This document shows positions 12,301 through 24,300 of a stretch of DNA of 64,000 nucleotides, piece after piece. Where the stretch lies: NCBI GenBank assembly GCA_949987565.1, contig OX465101.1, forward strand, positions 28,039,634-28,103,633, read 5' to 3'. The stretch comes from Luidia sarsii. Taxonomy: Eukaryota; Echinodermata; Asteroidea; Paxillosida; Luidiidae. The position numbers were made by a program, and so were the translations under genes. The notes beneath the pieces were generated by a model. That model saw nothing but the letters and a program-made list of their open reading frames with translations, was not told where the DNA came from and did not search any database. Position 1 is the stretch's first letter. Every line of letters begins with the position of its first letter.

Positions 12301-15300
12301 AAAATGGCTCTAAAGTTTGAGGTCATGCACACGGCGCGCCGACAGTGATTGCAGTTCACGCAGACACACTTACGAATTCCCCAATTTTTCAATATTTACA
12401 GACATTTGTTGAAAAATACCTAAATTTATACATAACTTTTCGGAAAATGCAAAACAAATTAAAATGATTTTGATATGCATTTTGACAATACTTTGACGTT
12501 CAACGTCGAAAAGGACTTTTGGAGTAGATGCCTCATTACGCCATCTTAGGTCACATGCTCAAAATTCTCAGCATCAAATATTGGGTCTGACAAACCAATG
12601 TCCTAATGATATTCCTGCAATAATAAACACACAAATGACAATTGTTACTGACTTACCGACTTAAATGCTCACATTTAGCAGGCCCGATGCAAGACGGACT
12701 TAGAATTGAATTGATATTTAAGTTGCAATTATAATGGAGATTTTAACGTTTCAAAAACCCACTGCTTATCACGCTTTTTGTGTGTGCTCGTATGAACAGC
12801 CCTATTGGGCAAGGCTGTTCAATTTGGGTTGGACCAAGGGTCTATTAAGTGAAGGTGTCAGGATCATGCCAGTACTTTAGTTTTCTCCAGATTCTTCTTT
12901 AAAAAAAATATTGCTAACTGCTTCCTGAATTAAAGGCCCAATACAACTTTGGGAAGATCGGAAAACATCAATGTCCACAGATTTCCCTCTAATTTACACA
13001 GTTTGTAGGTGGTCATGATAGAATCCTCATGTTGAAATCTTACGCTCTGGGATGCTGTACTTCTAGAGAAATCTTCACTCAAACATCGACCACTATTTCT
13101 TACACTACAGAACGGTGCAAAACCGTGGCGTTTTTTTGCTTTTTTCGACTTTCTCTGATTTTGTGCTAAAACCTTCGCAGGATTGCTTTTAAGGAATGTT
13201 TAATGGTTAAGCACACAACCTGTGGCAGTCTTTTGACCTTTATCGATGTTGTATAGGGCCTTTAAATGACCAAAATGAAACTCATCAAATTGAATGTGCC
13301 TGCTTACTCTGCTTACGTGTTTCCGTTCCTTTTTTTCAGAGAGGAGGCAGATCCAGACTTCAAGCTGGACATGATGAAGTACCGACCCCTCATCGCTCAC
13401 CTGGCCAAAGAAAACAAAATGGAAGGTGAGTGGTGGGTGGGTTAGCTCTGCAACCATTTGCTAGCTTCTTGTCATTTTCTATAATTAATGTTTATTTTTA
13501 AAAATGTGGACAGCTTGAGGTTGCAATCCTAGCAGGACCTTACCTCAACGGCCGAATGACTGCCTTTGAGAATGGTCCTGCTAGGTTCAAGAAAGGTCCT
13601 GCTAGGATTGAGAAAGAACCTGCTAGGATTGAGAAAGGTCCTGCTAGGACTGAGAATGGCCTGCTAGGTTCAAGAAAGGTCCTGCTAGGATTGAGAAAGG
13701 TCCTGCTAGGATTGAGAAAGGTCCTGCTAGGACTGAGAAAGGTCTTGCTAGGATTGAGAAAGGTCTTGCTAGGACTGAGAAAGGTCTTGCTAGGATTGAG
13801 AAAGGTCCTGCTAGGACTGAGAAAGGTCCTGCTAGGATCGAGAAAGGTCCTTTTCATGCTACTTCGCTGCGCTCATACGCATGAAAAACAGTTTGGTTAT
13901 TCAGAACGACCAGGAAAAATGCACCATGTGCAAGAACTTTGATTCAGAGTTTTTTTATATAATTTCATATAGTTTTTTATATAAGATTGAGAAAGGTCTT
14001 GCTGGGATCAAGAAATGTCCTGCTAAGATTGTGAATGGTCCTGCTAGAATCAAACAAAAGTTCGCTTGTGAATGCTGTGTGTGATCCCAGGAGATATACA
14101 GCAGTTAACTGATGTGGGATTCTGACTGGCATCCCCACCCCCAGCAAAGACAATTGTGACCCTGCACAGCATAATGAGGAATAACCCCCACTTTTGAGAT
14201 TTTGAGATTTTCTAACGATGTGAAAGAGTATACCATTAGCTTTCAAATATATCAAAATTATTTCCGTGTGAACTTTGTGTTAAATGGTACAAGGGGACTT
14301 CGCTCGTTCATTTGATACCAGACACAATACAGCAGCACCATTCTAACTCCTCGAAAGCGGCCATTCAAAAAGGCAGGAACTTTACATTTTCATGAAAACA
14401 GTAAACACACACTCCCCCGAAATCCTCGTTTTTTTTTCAACATTTAGAGACGGATTTTGGAAAAATCCTTTGGACATAATATCCTCCAACACATGAACTT
14501 TCCGAAAAATTAATACAAAAAAACAATTTTTTTTTTAAAAATCGAATTGAGAAGATACTTTGACTTCAGGCGTTGTTTACTCAAAAATAGTTTTGGTGGG
14601 ATATTCCTCATGTCGCTGTGCCGGGTCACAATTGAGAATTTGAGAAGGCCCTTCGCATAGAGCCGGATAGCTCAGGTGGTAGAGCAACATCACAGCGTCG
14701 CCGGCAATACCACCCTCAGAATTTGATCAGTTGGCTCCCCGCACTTTGCTCAAATTTTTTTTGGGGGGGGGACAGAGGCACTGCGGCTAGTGGACGAGAT
14801 GCACGCCCGAGAGATCGGCACGGACCGACAGGAGAAGCAGATGTTCCATCTCCTGAACGAGCTGGCCCAGCAGGGACTGGCGGAGCAGACCCGGCAGGTC
14901 TTCGACCGGCTGGTGACCCTCGACCTGGTCAGGGTCAACAACAACATCCTGGGCCCGCTGGTCATGGCCCACATTGTCAAGTGAGATGATTTTTTTGTTT
15001 CTTTCAAGGTTAGGCCCTTTTCGAAAACGGGGCTTTGGCTCTGGCTTCGTCTGAAACCTCTGGTGCGGGGTTCTCTGTTGATGAGAGCTTCTTTTAAATG
15101 CAACTTCTGCAAAACCAATCCCAAAGGTCTCCCATTTTCGATGGCTTACACTTTTAAATGGATGGAAGATATGGAGACCGAAGCCGGAGCCTAAGCCAGG
15201 CTAAAAAGAAAAGAAGAAAAAAAGGCCCCAGTCCTTATGTTGGACTCGGAAAGAGGGCACAGATGCGGGAAAGTCTTAAATTGTCTGGATTGGACTCGTG

Positions 15301-18300
15301 CTCAGCTACCTAATTCACGGTCTGGGGGTCCCGACTCCTCCTGCAGGAACGACATACCGGGGGCCATGGAGTGCCTCAAGGACTGCCAGACCAAGTACAA
15401 CAGCATGCCACACTTCCACGAGGTGCTGGTCAAACTGGTGGAGGAGGGAGATACAGAGCAGCTGCAAAAAGGTGAGCATTGAAAAATGGGAGAGGAGAAG
15501 TAGATGGGAATGGGACAGGACAGGAAGGGACGGGATGGGAAGAGCAGTTTTTAGACTTTTTTTGAATCACCCCAACAATTTTCAGTTCAAATTTGCGTTC
15601 AATTTTGCCCATGGTACTATGACGCTACATGGCAATGTTCACACGTTTTTTTCTATACACGTGCATGGCAGTGCCTTTTACTTCTGCCCATGCTTTTTTT
15701 TCAGCTTCCATGACATTACAAATCTGGCATTCTTTGGGGGTATTTCTGTGCTTGAATGAACAGCTGGTCACTCCAGTGTGCAAATTTGTTTCAGGAAGGA
15801 ATTGGAAAAAAACTCCAAATGTGTGAATGCGCGAATGTGTGAATGTGAACACTACAATTATGGTTTGAAATGCTTCACTGTTGCTCTCCATTTGAAACCA
15901 AATGAGTGAATTGTATTTCTCGTTTCAGCCATGGATTTCACCAGTCATCACCATGGTGACATCAACATGTTGTATGACCTTATCTTTGCCTTTCTGTCTA
16001 CGGGGAAGTACAAGGAGGCCAAGAAGATATTTGAGGTGAGAGGGCAGAGGTCAACATATCCACTAATCCGTGGATTTCTGCGTCGGTCTAGTGCAGTGTA
16101 TGTCCGCAGTGGACTGGCTGTCTTGAGCGTTATTTCTTGCACAAGAAGAAAGAAAAATGGTGGCCATATATCACAACTGATGTCTGATTAGAATGGCAAA
16201 GTTTGATTTCATTACTTTTTTTATGAAGTTGATACAATAAAAAACTGTTGCAAACTGCTCACTGACTAAAATGACCTGCAATACATGAATCCCAAAAGTT
16301 AGAGGGCCTGACATTTCGATCCCAGCATGATCTTCAGAGGCAAAGTTGCCAGAACGTAAGATTTCAACATGAGCATTCTATCATGACCATCCACAACCTG
16401 TGTAAAATAGAAGGAAATCTGTGGACATCTATGTTTTCTGATCTTCCCAATGTTGTATTGGGCCTTTAATAACATCTTTCAAAAGAAGTGAAGATTACAC
16501 AGGTCTTAATGACCGGAACACGCTTCGTTTTTGCATGCATCAGCGCCTCGTAGTCTCGACTTCTATACCTTTGTCTTTGATGACCCCCCCCCCCCCCGAA
16601 TTTGACCCCCCCCCTGCAGACGCCAGGCATCGTTGCCAAGGACAAGCGTCTCCAGTGGTTTGCCGAGCAGTGCATCGGCAAGAACCAGCTGGAGGCCCTG
16701 GAGAACCTAGTGGCCATGACCAAGGACCTGTACGGATGCGATCGGGACAACGTCCACTTCTGTCTGCTCCAGCTCTACGGTATTCAGCGCTGTGGGGAGG
16801 ATTGAGGATTGGGGAGGATGGTGATGTCGATGGCGATAATGAGAATGATTGATGGAAATGGGGATTAGGAGAATGGTGAGGAGGAGGAGGAGGAGGAGAA
16901 TCCATAGGATGGGGATGACGGTGAGGGGGATGAGGAAGAGAAAGATGAGGAGATCAAGTAGGATGAGGAATGATGACGATGAGAAGGATGAGGGAAAAGA
17001 AAGATGAGGAGAATAATTAGGATGAGGAGGATAAGGAAGACAAAGCTGAGGAGAATAATTAGGATGAGGAGGATAAGGAAGACAAAGCTGAGGAGAATAA
17101 TTAGGATGAGGAGGATAAGGAAGACAAAGCTGAGGAGAATAATTAGGATGAGGAGGATAAGGAAGACAAAGCTGAGGAGAATAATTAGGATGAGGAGGAT
17201 AAGAAAGAAAAGATTAGCATAAGAAGGATCAGGTTGATGACAATGAGGAGGAGGAAGATGAGAATAAGGGGGGTGAGGAAGAGAAAGATGAGGAGAATAA
17301 GTAGGTTGAGGATGATGAGGATGGCTGTGAATCTATGATATTGTTGATTGTGTAGGGCATTCAACTACCAAGTGAAATCTGCCAGACCAAAGGGATGGCC
17401 CATAGTACACTGATACCAGAAAATATGACAACTGGGATGAGAAGCAGAGGCCACTTCATAGTGGTTCCACTGTGTTCGCACTCTCTCATTCCTACAATCC
17501 TTTTTCATGCTTCCCTTTGCTTCCTCCTCCTCCTCCTCTACCTCCTCCTCTCCTCTACCTCCTCCTCCTCCTCTACCTCCTCCTCTCCTCTACCTCCTCC
17601 TCCTCCTCCTCTACCTCCTCCTCTCCTCTACCTCCTCCTCCTCTACCTCCTCCTCTACCTCCTCCTCCTTCTCCTCCTCCTCCTTCTCCTCCTCCTTCTC
17701 CTCCTCCTCCTCCTCCTCTACCTCCTCGTCCTCCTCCTCTCCTCTACCTCCTCCTCTACCTCCTCCTCCTCCTCCTCCTCTACCTCCTCCTCCTCTACCT
17801 CCTCCTCCTCTACCTCCTCCTCCTCCTCCTCCTCTACCTCCTTCTCCTCCTCCTCTACCTCCTCCTCCTCCTCCTCCTCCTCCTCCTCCTCCTCCTCCTC
17901 CTCCTCCTCCTCCTCTACCTCCTCCTCCTCTACCTCCTCCTCCTCTACTTCCTCCTCCTCTACCTCCTCCTCCTCCTCTACCTCCTCCTCTCCTCTACCT
18001 CCTCCTCTTCCTCCTCCTCTACCTCCTCCTCCTCTACCTCCTCCTCCTCCTCTTCCTCCTCTACCTCCTCCTCCTCCTCTACCTCCTCCTCCTCTACCTC
18101 CTCCTCCTCTACCTCCTCCTCCTCCTCTACCTCCTCCTCCTCCTCTACCTCCTCTACATCAGCCCGGCTGAAGAACCCCGAGAAGTGCTTGCAGGTGTGG
18201 ACCAACATGCAGGATGAGGGTGTCGTCCCCAAGGACCGCACCCTGCGCTACCTGGCCAACGTCCTGCGCTCCTTTGACCAGCCAGTCCCCTTTGAGGTGC

Positions 18301-21300
18301 CGCAGATCCTCATGGAGACGGTAAGCATTGATGACTGGCACATCCCTGTCCTTGACCACTGGGCCCAGTGCCGTCAATAGACCGATTGCGCGACCGCTGT
18401 TTTCAGGCCATCACGTGACTTAGAGTGGGCCTTCCCGAATAGTCAACTAGTCTTTGCCGAGGCGGGCACTCCCTGCGATGCCGTTGCCCTGACGACTTGG
18501 AGGCAGCTCTGAATATGGTTTATTGAAACAGGAATGAGTTTGGGAGTCCCTCGGCCCTTGATTGAGGAGAGGTCACGCCAAGACCAGGAAATTTAAAGAA
18601 GAAGTTTTTTTTTCCTCTGTCTTTGCTGACTGGACACTTTTGTATGTGGCTCTAAAAGGTCTGTATTGGACACCGTGGCTTCTTGCCTCGTTATCTTTCG
18701 TCACTTTCCCCAGCCGGCGGAGCCAATGATGGAGGACGAGGACCCAGTGCTAAGCCCTCAGAACAGGATCATCACCCAAGCAAAGGCCGGGGTAAGATCC
18801 CAGAACACCTGTCATCGTTGACTTGAGGAGAGGAAACCGCCTCAGCCAATTTTCATTTTTCAAATTTCAAGCAGACATCCACTGCAATATTTAAAGCCCT
18901 ACACACCATTTGCACAAATCCAAGTTTCAACCTGACAATTGTTTTTGAATTAATATGCTGTGAACTTTTAGCGCTTGGAATGCTGCCATTTTCAGTAAAA
19001 GTGGAATTTTGTATGAATTTCCAACGGTCGTTTTAGAGTGACTTTTGAAAAAAAAGTGCTTTCTACCAGCCTTAAAGCCCCTACACAACATTTGCACAAA
19101 TTCAACATGGTCCATTCGCAATTACTGTTGACTGTTTTGAGGTTTACTCGCAATTTTCTGGTTTAAGCGCACGGTGAAAATTCTGCTAGGTGCATTTTAC
19201 GATCCTGGAAGCTGACACAGTTTGATGAAAAAATAAGCCAGTTTTTCACCATTTTCTCGCGACATGGTTGACGGATTGAGCTGAAGCTTGCACAGGTGTG
19301 TCATTTCATGAATTGCATATACTGGATTAGACAAAGTATGGACGCATTTCTATTTTCTAATGCCTTTACCAATGGTGTGTAGGGGCTTAAAGTGCTTTTG
19401 TCTTAGCTGTGCAAAAAGTCATGCTTCAGACTGCCAGTCCAGTGCAGTCACTCCCTGCAGTAGACGGATGCTGAAGTCACATAACTCGGTCCACTAGCTA
19501 GCCGTTATGTTGACCCCTGCCTCAAAGTAAATTTTCGGAAAGTGCTATGCCTAAGCATAGGTTTAGTTGTGAGAATGCCTTTTACACGAACATTGCTACT
19601 GTTTCATTTATCAGTATGTCTGTATGTCCTGTTTGTCTGTCTGTCTGTGTGCCTGTCTCTCTATCTAAGGTTCCCTCTCTTTCTATTTCCAGAATTTGGA
19701 TGTGGCAATGAGATTACTGGAGGAGGCTGGGAGCCAGGGGCTGGAGTTGAAGATGCCCGCATACGATGCCCTGATGTGGGAGCATCTCAAGAAGAAGGAC
19801 ATCGACGGATTCCTGAAGTTGAGAGAGATGTGAGCAAGAGGCTTTTTTTTTGGTGGGGGGGGGGGGGCGAGGGCGAGCTACGAAGCTAGACCAGCCAATT
19901 TCCAAGAACCCTCCATGGCATACATCCGGCTGACTGTCTGTTCAGCCATCCAAATGAGATGTCGCACTTTATTGGAAGGACCTCACATGCCACATTCTCT
20001 AATCAGGCATTCAACTTTTCCGCGGATCTGCAGATTTTCGTTTTTTTTTTAATTTGGCTGTAAAAAAAAAAAAAAAAAAAAAAAAACAAACATATTTCTT
20101 CTCCCCTAACTATTCACCGGTATTTAAAACACATGCTGAGATCAAGTTAAAAACTTTGATGTTTACTTTTCATTTTGTTGAAAAAAAAAAAATCTATTTT
20201 CTGGGTGTATGCCTTAAAAAGGTTAAAATCTGTTACTCAGCTTAAAGTCATAAGTGGTCAAAAACTGCTCAGAATGCACCACAGACGCTGTAAGGGCTTC
20301 GTGCTTCGCGCTCGCAGTTTCATTCAGACATTTTCCTCTTTTTTTTTTTTACAATTCAACAGTTTAATTCTCTCTTTTTTTTCACTTCAGGTGCGAAAAC
20401 CTTGAGGACTTCTCATTGAGCCGGAATTTGCAGAACAAGCTGATAATGGAATACGTGAACAAGGGAGAGTATGAAGGTAATTGAATTCCATGAAGGGTTG
20501 GCCTACTTAACATAATGAACACTGTTTACGGTTTAGTGCTTTGCCCAATTGCCTACTGAATTGCTTTATGACTGGCGCCCCCACCCCGGCAAAGACTAGT
20601 TGACTATTTAGGGAGGCCACCATCTAAGGGTTGGATAGCTCAGATGGTGAGATTGGTCCAGTCAAAGTTTTCATTGCCAATTTCTCAAGATCTACATCCC
20701 AAAAGTTAAGAGTGCCTGACGTTTCGATCCTAGCAGGACCTTTCTCAAAGGCAACTGCCAGAATCAAAACGTCAGGCCCTCTAACTTTTGAGATTCATGT
20801 ATTGCAGGTCATTTTAGTCAATGAGCAGTTTGCAACAGTTTTTGTATTAACCTCAAGATCCAAATTCGGTATATCTGTTGCCAATTGGAAGGCGAGAGGG
20901 TTTAGTCGGCACAGAGTCTCTGTAACGCTGCCAGTCAGTTCTTGGCCGAGACATTCCACTCTGACCTCCCGCCTTGTCTCCCCCCCCCCCATGCTGCACA
21001 GCCGCACACCTGGCCTACGAGGAGGTGGTCGCCAGCGGCGAGGTCCCGCTGCGCTCGGGGCTGCGCCTGCTGACGTCGGCCTACGAGGAGAAGGGCGACC
21101 TGGACAAGCTGAAGGCCCTGAAGCAAGTGTACGAGGGGAAGCAAGGGGACATGTTCCCCATGGGCAAGGCTGTCTTGGGAGCGTTCCTCCTGAGGTGAGG
21201 AACTCGCCGCCTCCTACATCCCCCACCAGGCTCACCACCACCCCAACCCCACCCCCACCCCACCCCCACCCCACCCCCACCCCACCCCCACCACCACCCC

Positions 21301-24300
21301 CACCCCTGTGTGTGCTACCCACAGCGGAAGTGAGCTTGCAGCTTGCACTTGGCAGTGGGTGTCTGGCTCTGAGAAGAGCTGGTAACTGGTGTCTGTTGCC
21401 GATGCAATGCCTTTGTGGAGACCGCAATGCAAGAGTCAAATGGCTGGCTGGCTGGCATGCCTCTCCCAGGTTTTTCATTGTTCTTTTTTTACTAACAAAA
21501 AGCTTATCGCCCTTCAAGATCTCTCTGATGGCCGCGCTGTAAAAGCTTACAGATAGGCGATAATGGGGTTGGCCAGCCAGCATTTTTTTAAATATATTAC
21601 TATACTTTTTCCGCTATCGCGATATCCTGAAATGTGCTCGATACGATAATCGTCGGAAAGCGATATTGATATCGATATCGATATCAATAAATATCATGAT
21701 ATCAAACAACCCAAGTTTGTTCCGTCATTTGTGATTGCAATTTTTTTTTTTCCCTCCCTCTCAGGAATGACATTCCGGGCGCAGTGGAGTTTATCGAGCA
21801 GGAGTTGGAGGGCGATAAGACCAGATTGCGACGGATAGGACTGCGGTCTTTCTTCGCCAAATCCCTCCAGAGAGGAACCATCAGTGAAGAAAGTGAGTAG
21901 GCTCAGCCTCATTCAATGCTATGGCATGACCCCTCCTCCAGTCCACCCACAGCTGGCCTATCCAAGTTGAGCTCAACCTCGGCCTCATTCAATGCTATGG
22001 CATGACCCCTCCTCCAGTCCACCCACAGCTGGCCTATCCAAGTTGAACTCGACCTCGGCCTCATTCAATGCTATGGCATGACCCCTCCTCCAGTCCACCC
22101 ACAGCTGGCCTATCCAAGTTGAGCTCAACCTCGGCCTCATTCAATGCTATGGCATGACCCCTCCTCCAGTCCACCCACAGCTGGCCTATCCAAGTTGAGC
22201 TCAACCTCGGCCTCATTCAATGCTATGGCATGGCCCCTCCTCCAGTCCACCCACAGCTGGCCTATCCAATTTGAGCTTGACCTCGGCCTCATTCAATGCT
22301 ATGGCATGACCCCTCCTCCAGTCCACCCACAGCTGGCCTATCCAAGTTGAGCTCAACCTCGGCCTCATTCAATGCTATGGCATGACCCCTCCTCCAGTCC
22401 ACCCACAGCTGGCCTATCCAAGTTGAGCTCAACCTCGGCCTCATTCAATGCTATGGCATGACCCCTCCTCCAGTCCACCCACAGCTGGCCTATCCAAGTT
22501 GAGCTTGACCTCGGCCTCATTCAATGCTATGGCATGACCCCTCCTCCAGTCCACCCACAGCTGGCCTATCCAAGTTGAGCTCAACCTCGGCCTCATTTAA
22601 TGCTATGGCATGACCCCTCCTCCAGTCCATCCACAGCTGGCCTATCCAAGTTGAGCTCAACCTCGGCCTCATTCAATGCTATGGCATGACCCCTCCTCCA
22701 GTCCACCCACAGCTGGCCTATCCAAGTTGAGCTCAACCTCGGCCTCATTCAATGCTATGGCATGACCCCTCCTCCAGTCCACCCACAGCTGGCCTATCCA
22801 AGTTGAGCTTGACCTCGGCCTCATTCAATGCTATGGCATGACCCCTCCTCCAGTCCACCCACAGCTGGCCTATCCAAGTTGAGCTCAACCTCGGCCTCAT
22901 TTAATGCTATGGCATGACCCCTCCTCCAGTCCACCCACAGCTGGCCTATCCAATTTGAGCTCAACCTCGGCCTCATTCAATGCTATGGCATGACCCCTCC
23001 TCCAGTCCACCCACAGCTGGCCTATCCAAGTTGAGCTCAACCTCGGCCTCATTCAATGCTATGGCATGACCCCTCCTCCAGTCCACCCACAGCTGGCCTA
23101 TCCAAGTTGAGCTCAACCTCGGCCTCATTCAATGCTATGGCATGACCCCTCCTCCAGTCCATCCACAGCTGGCCTATCCAAGTTGAGCTTGACCTCGGCC
23201 TCATTCAATGCTATGGCATGACCCCTCCTCCAGTCCACCCACAGCTGGCCTATCCAAGTTGAGCTTGACCTCGGCCTCATTCAATGCTATGGCATGACCC
23301 CTCCTCCAGTCCATCCACAGCTGGCCTATCCAATTTGAGCTCGACCTCGGCCTCATTCAATGCTATGGCCTATCAGGAGTCGCTATCCTCTCTCAGTCAA
23401 AGAGTAGCGCCAAATTCCGCCTGGCCACATGAATAACGGTGCACAAACCAATCCTAGTGTTCGTGAAAATGCACAAGAACTTCCATATATCTGCTATACA
23501 TCTATAATACTTGTCGTCGTGTTAACATTTGGTAAATCTCTCTCTTTCTGTTTCCACAGTTTCTGATATGGTAGACAGGCTGTACAGTAAAGACATGCCA
23601 GGGGTGGTGTGGCAATTGTTGTACGCATACTTGGATGGGGGTCAAGTAGAGCAGGCCAAGGCTCTAGCAGAGGTGAGCATGTCCTCCTTGAAGAACCCTT
23701 CTCTTACCTCAAAACGTGTGGGAATGGTGCGACAGTGTTCAGTAAAGCCCTTGATTCTCCAGTTGGTCATCTGGAGAGTCATCCGAGATGAAGAAAATAC
23801 TCCAGAATTTGCTTGTCGTTGAAGGAGTGTCCCTGTCGTTGGAAAGTCTGCGGTGACACCGTTTCTCGTCATCTCTTTGGAGAATGAGCGTAGCTCTGAG
23901 GAGGGCTGGTAATTACACCACATGTATAATCTCTTTCGAGAATGAGTGTGGCTCTGAGAAGAGCCAGTAACTACACCATGTGAATAATATCTTTCAAGAA
24001 TGAGTGTGGCTCTGAGAAGAGCCAGTAACTACACCATGTGTATAATCTCTTTGGAGAATGAGTGTAGCTCTGAGAAGAGCCAGTAATTACACCACGTGTA
24101 TAATCTCTTTGGAGAATTAGTGTGGCTCTGAGAAGAGCCAGTAACTCAACGTTTCGGGCAGTGTGTGCTCTGCCCACTGTCAGGAGACTGAAGAAGTGTT
24201 CATATGGATGTTACAGTTATCCATTGGATTTTTGTCTTTCTTCAGAAATATCCGGTTGTCAAAGAGAAATCCTCAGCATTGATAGGATACATCATCTCAC

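Noticed and set aside
17395..18380. Three overlapping long Ser/Leu/Pro-rich open frames
   Set aside because: They are readings of the CTCCTC repeat in three frames. Only the end (18163-18320) is a true LRPPRC exon.
20631..21542. 303-residue open frame across the 21002 exon
   Set aside because: It runs through SINE, foldback and C-rich repeat sequence, and the real LRPPRC exon 21002-21194 is in a different frame.
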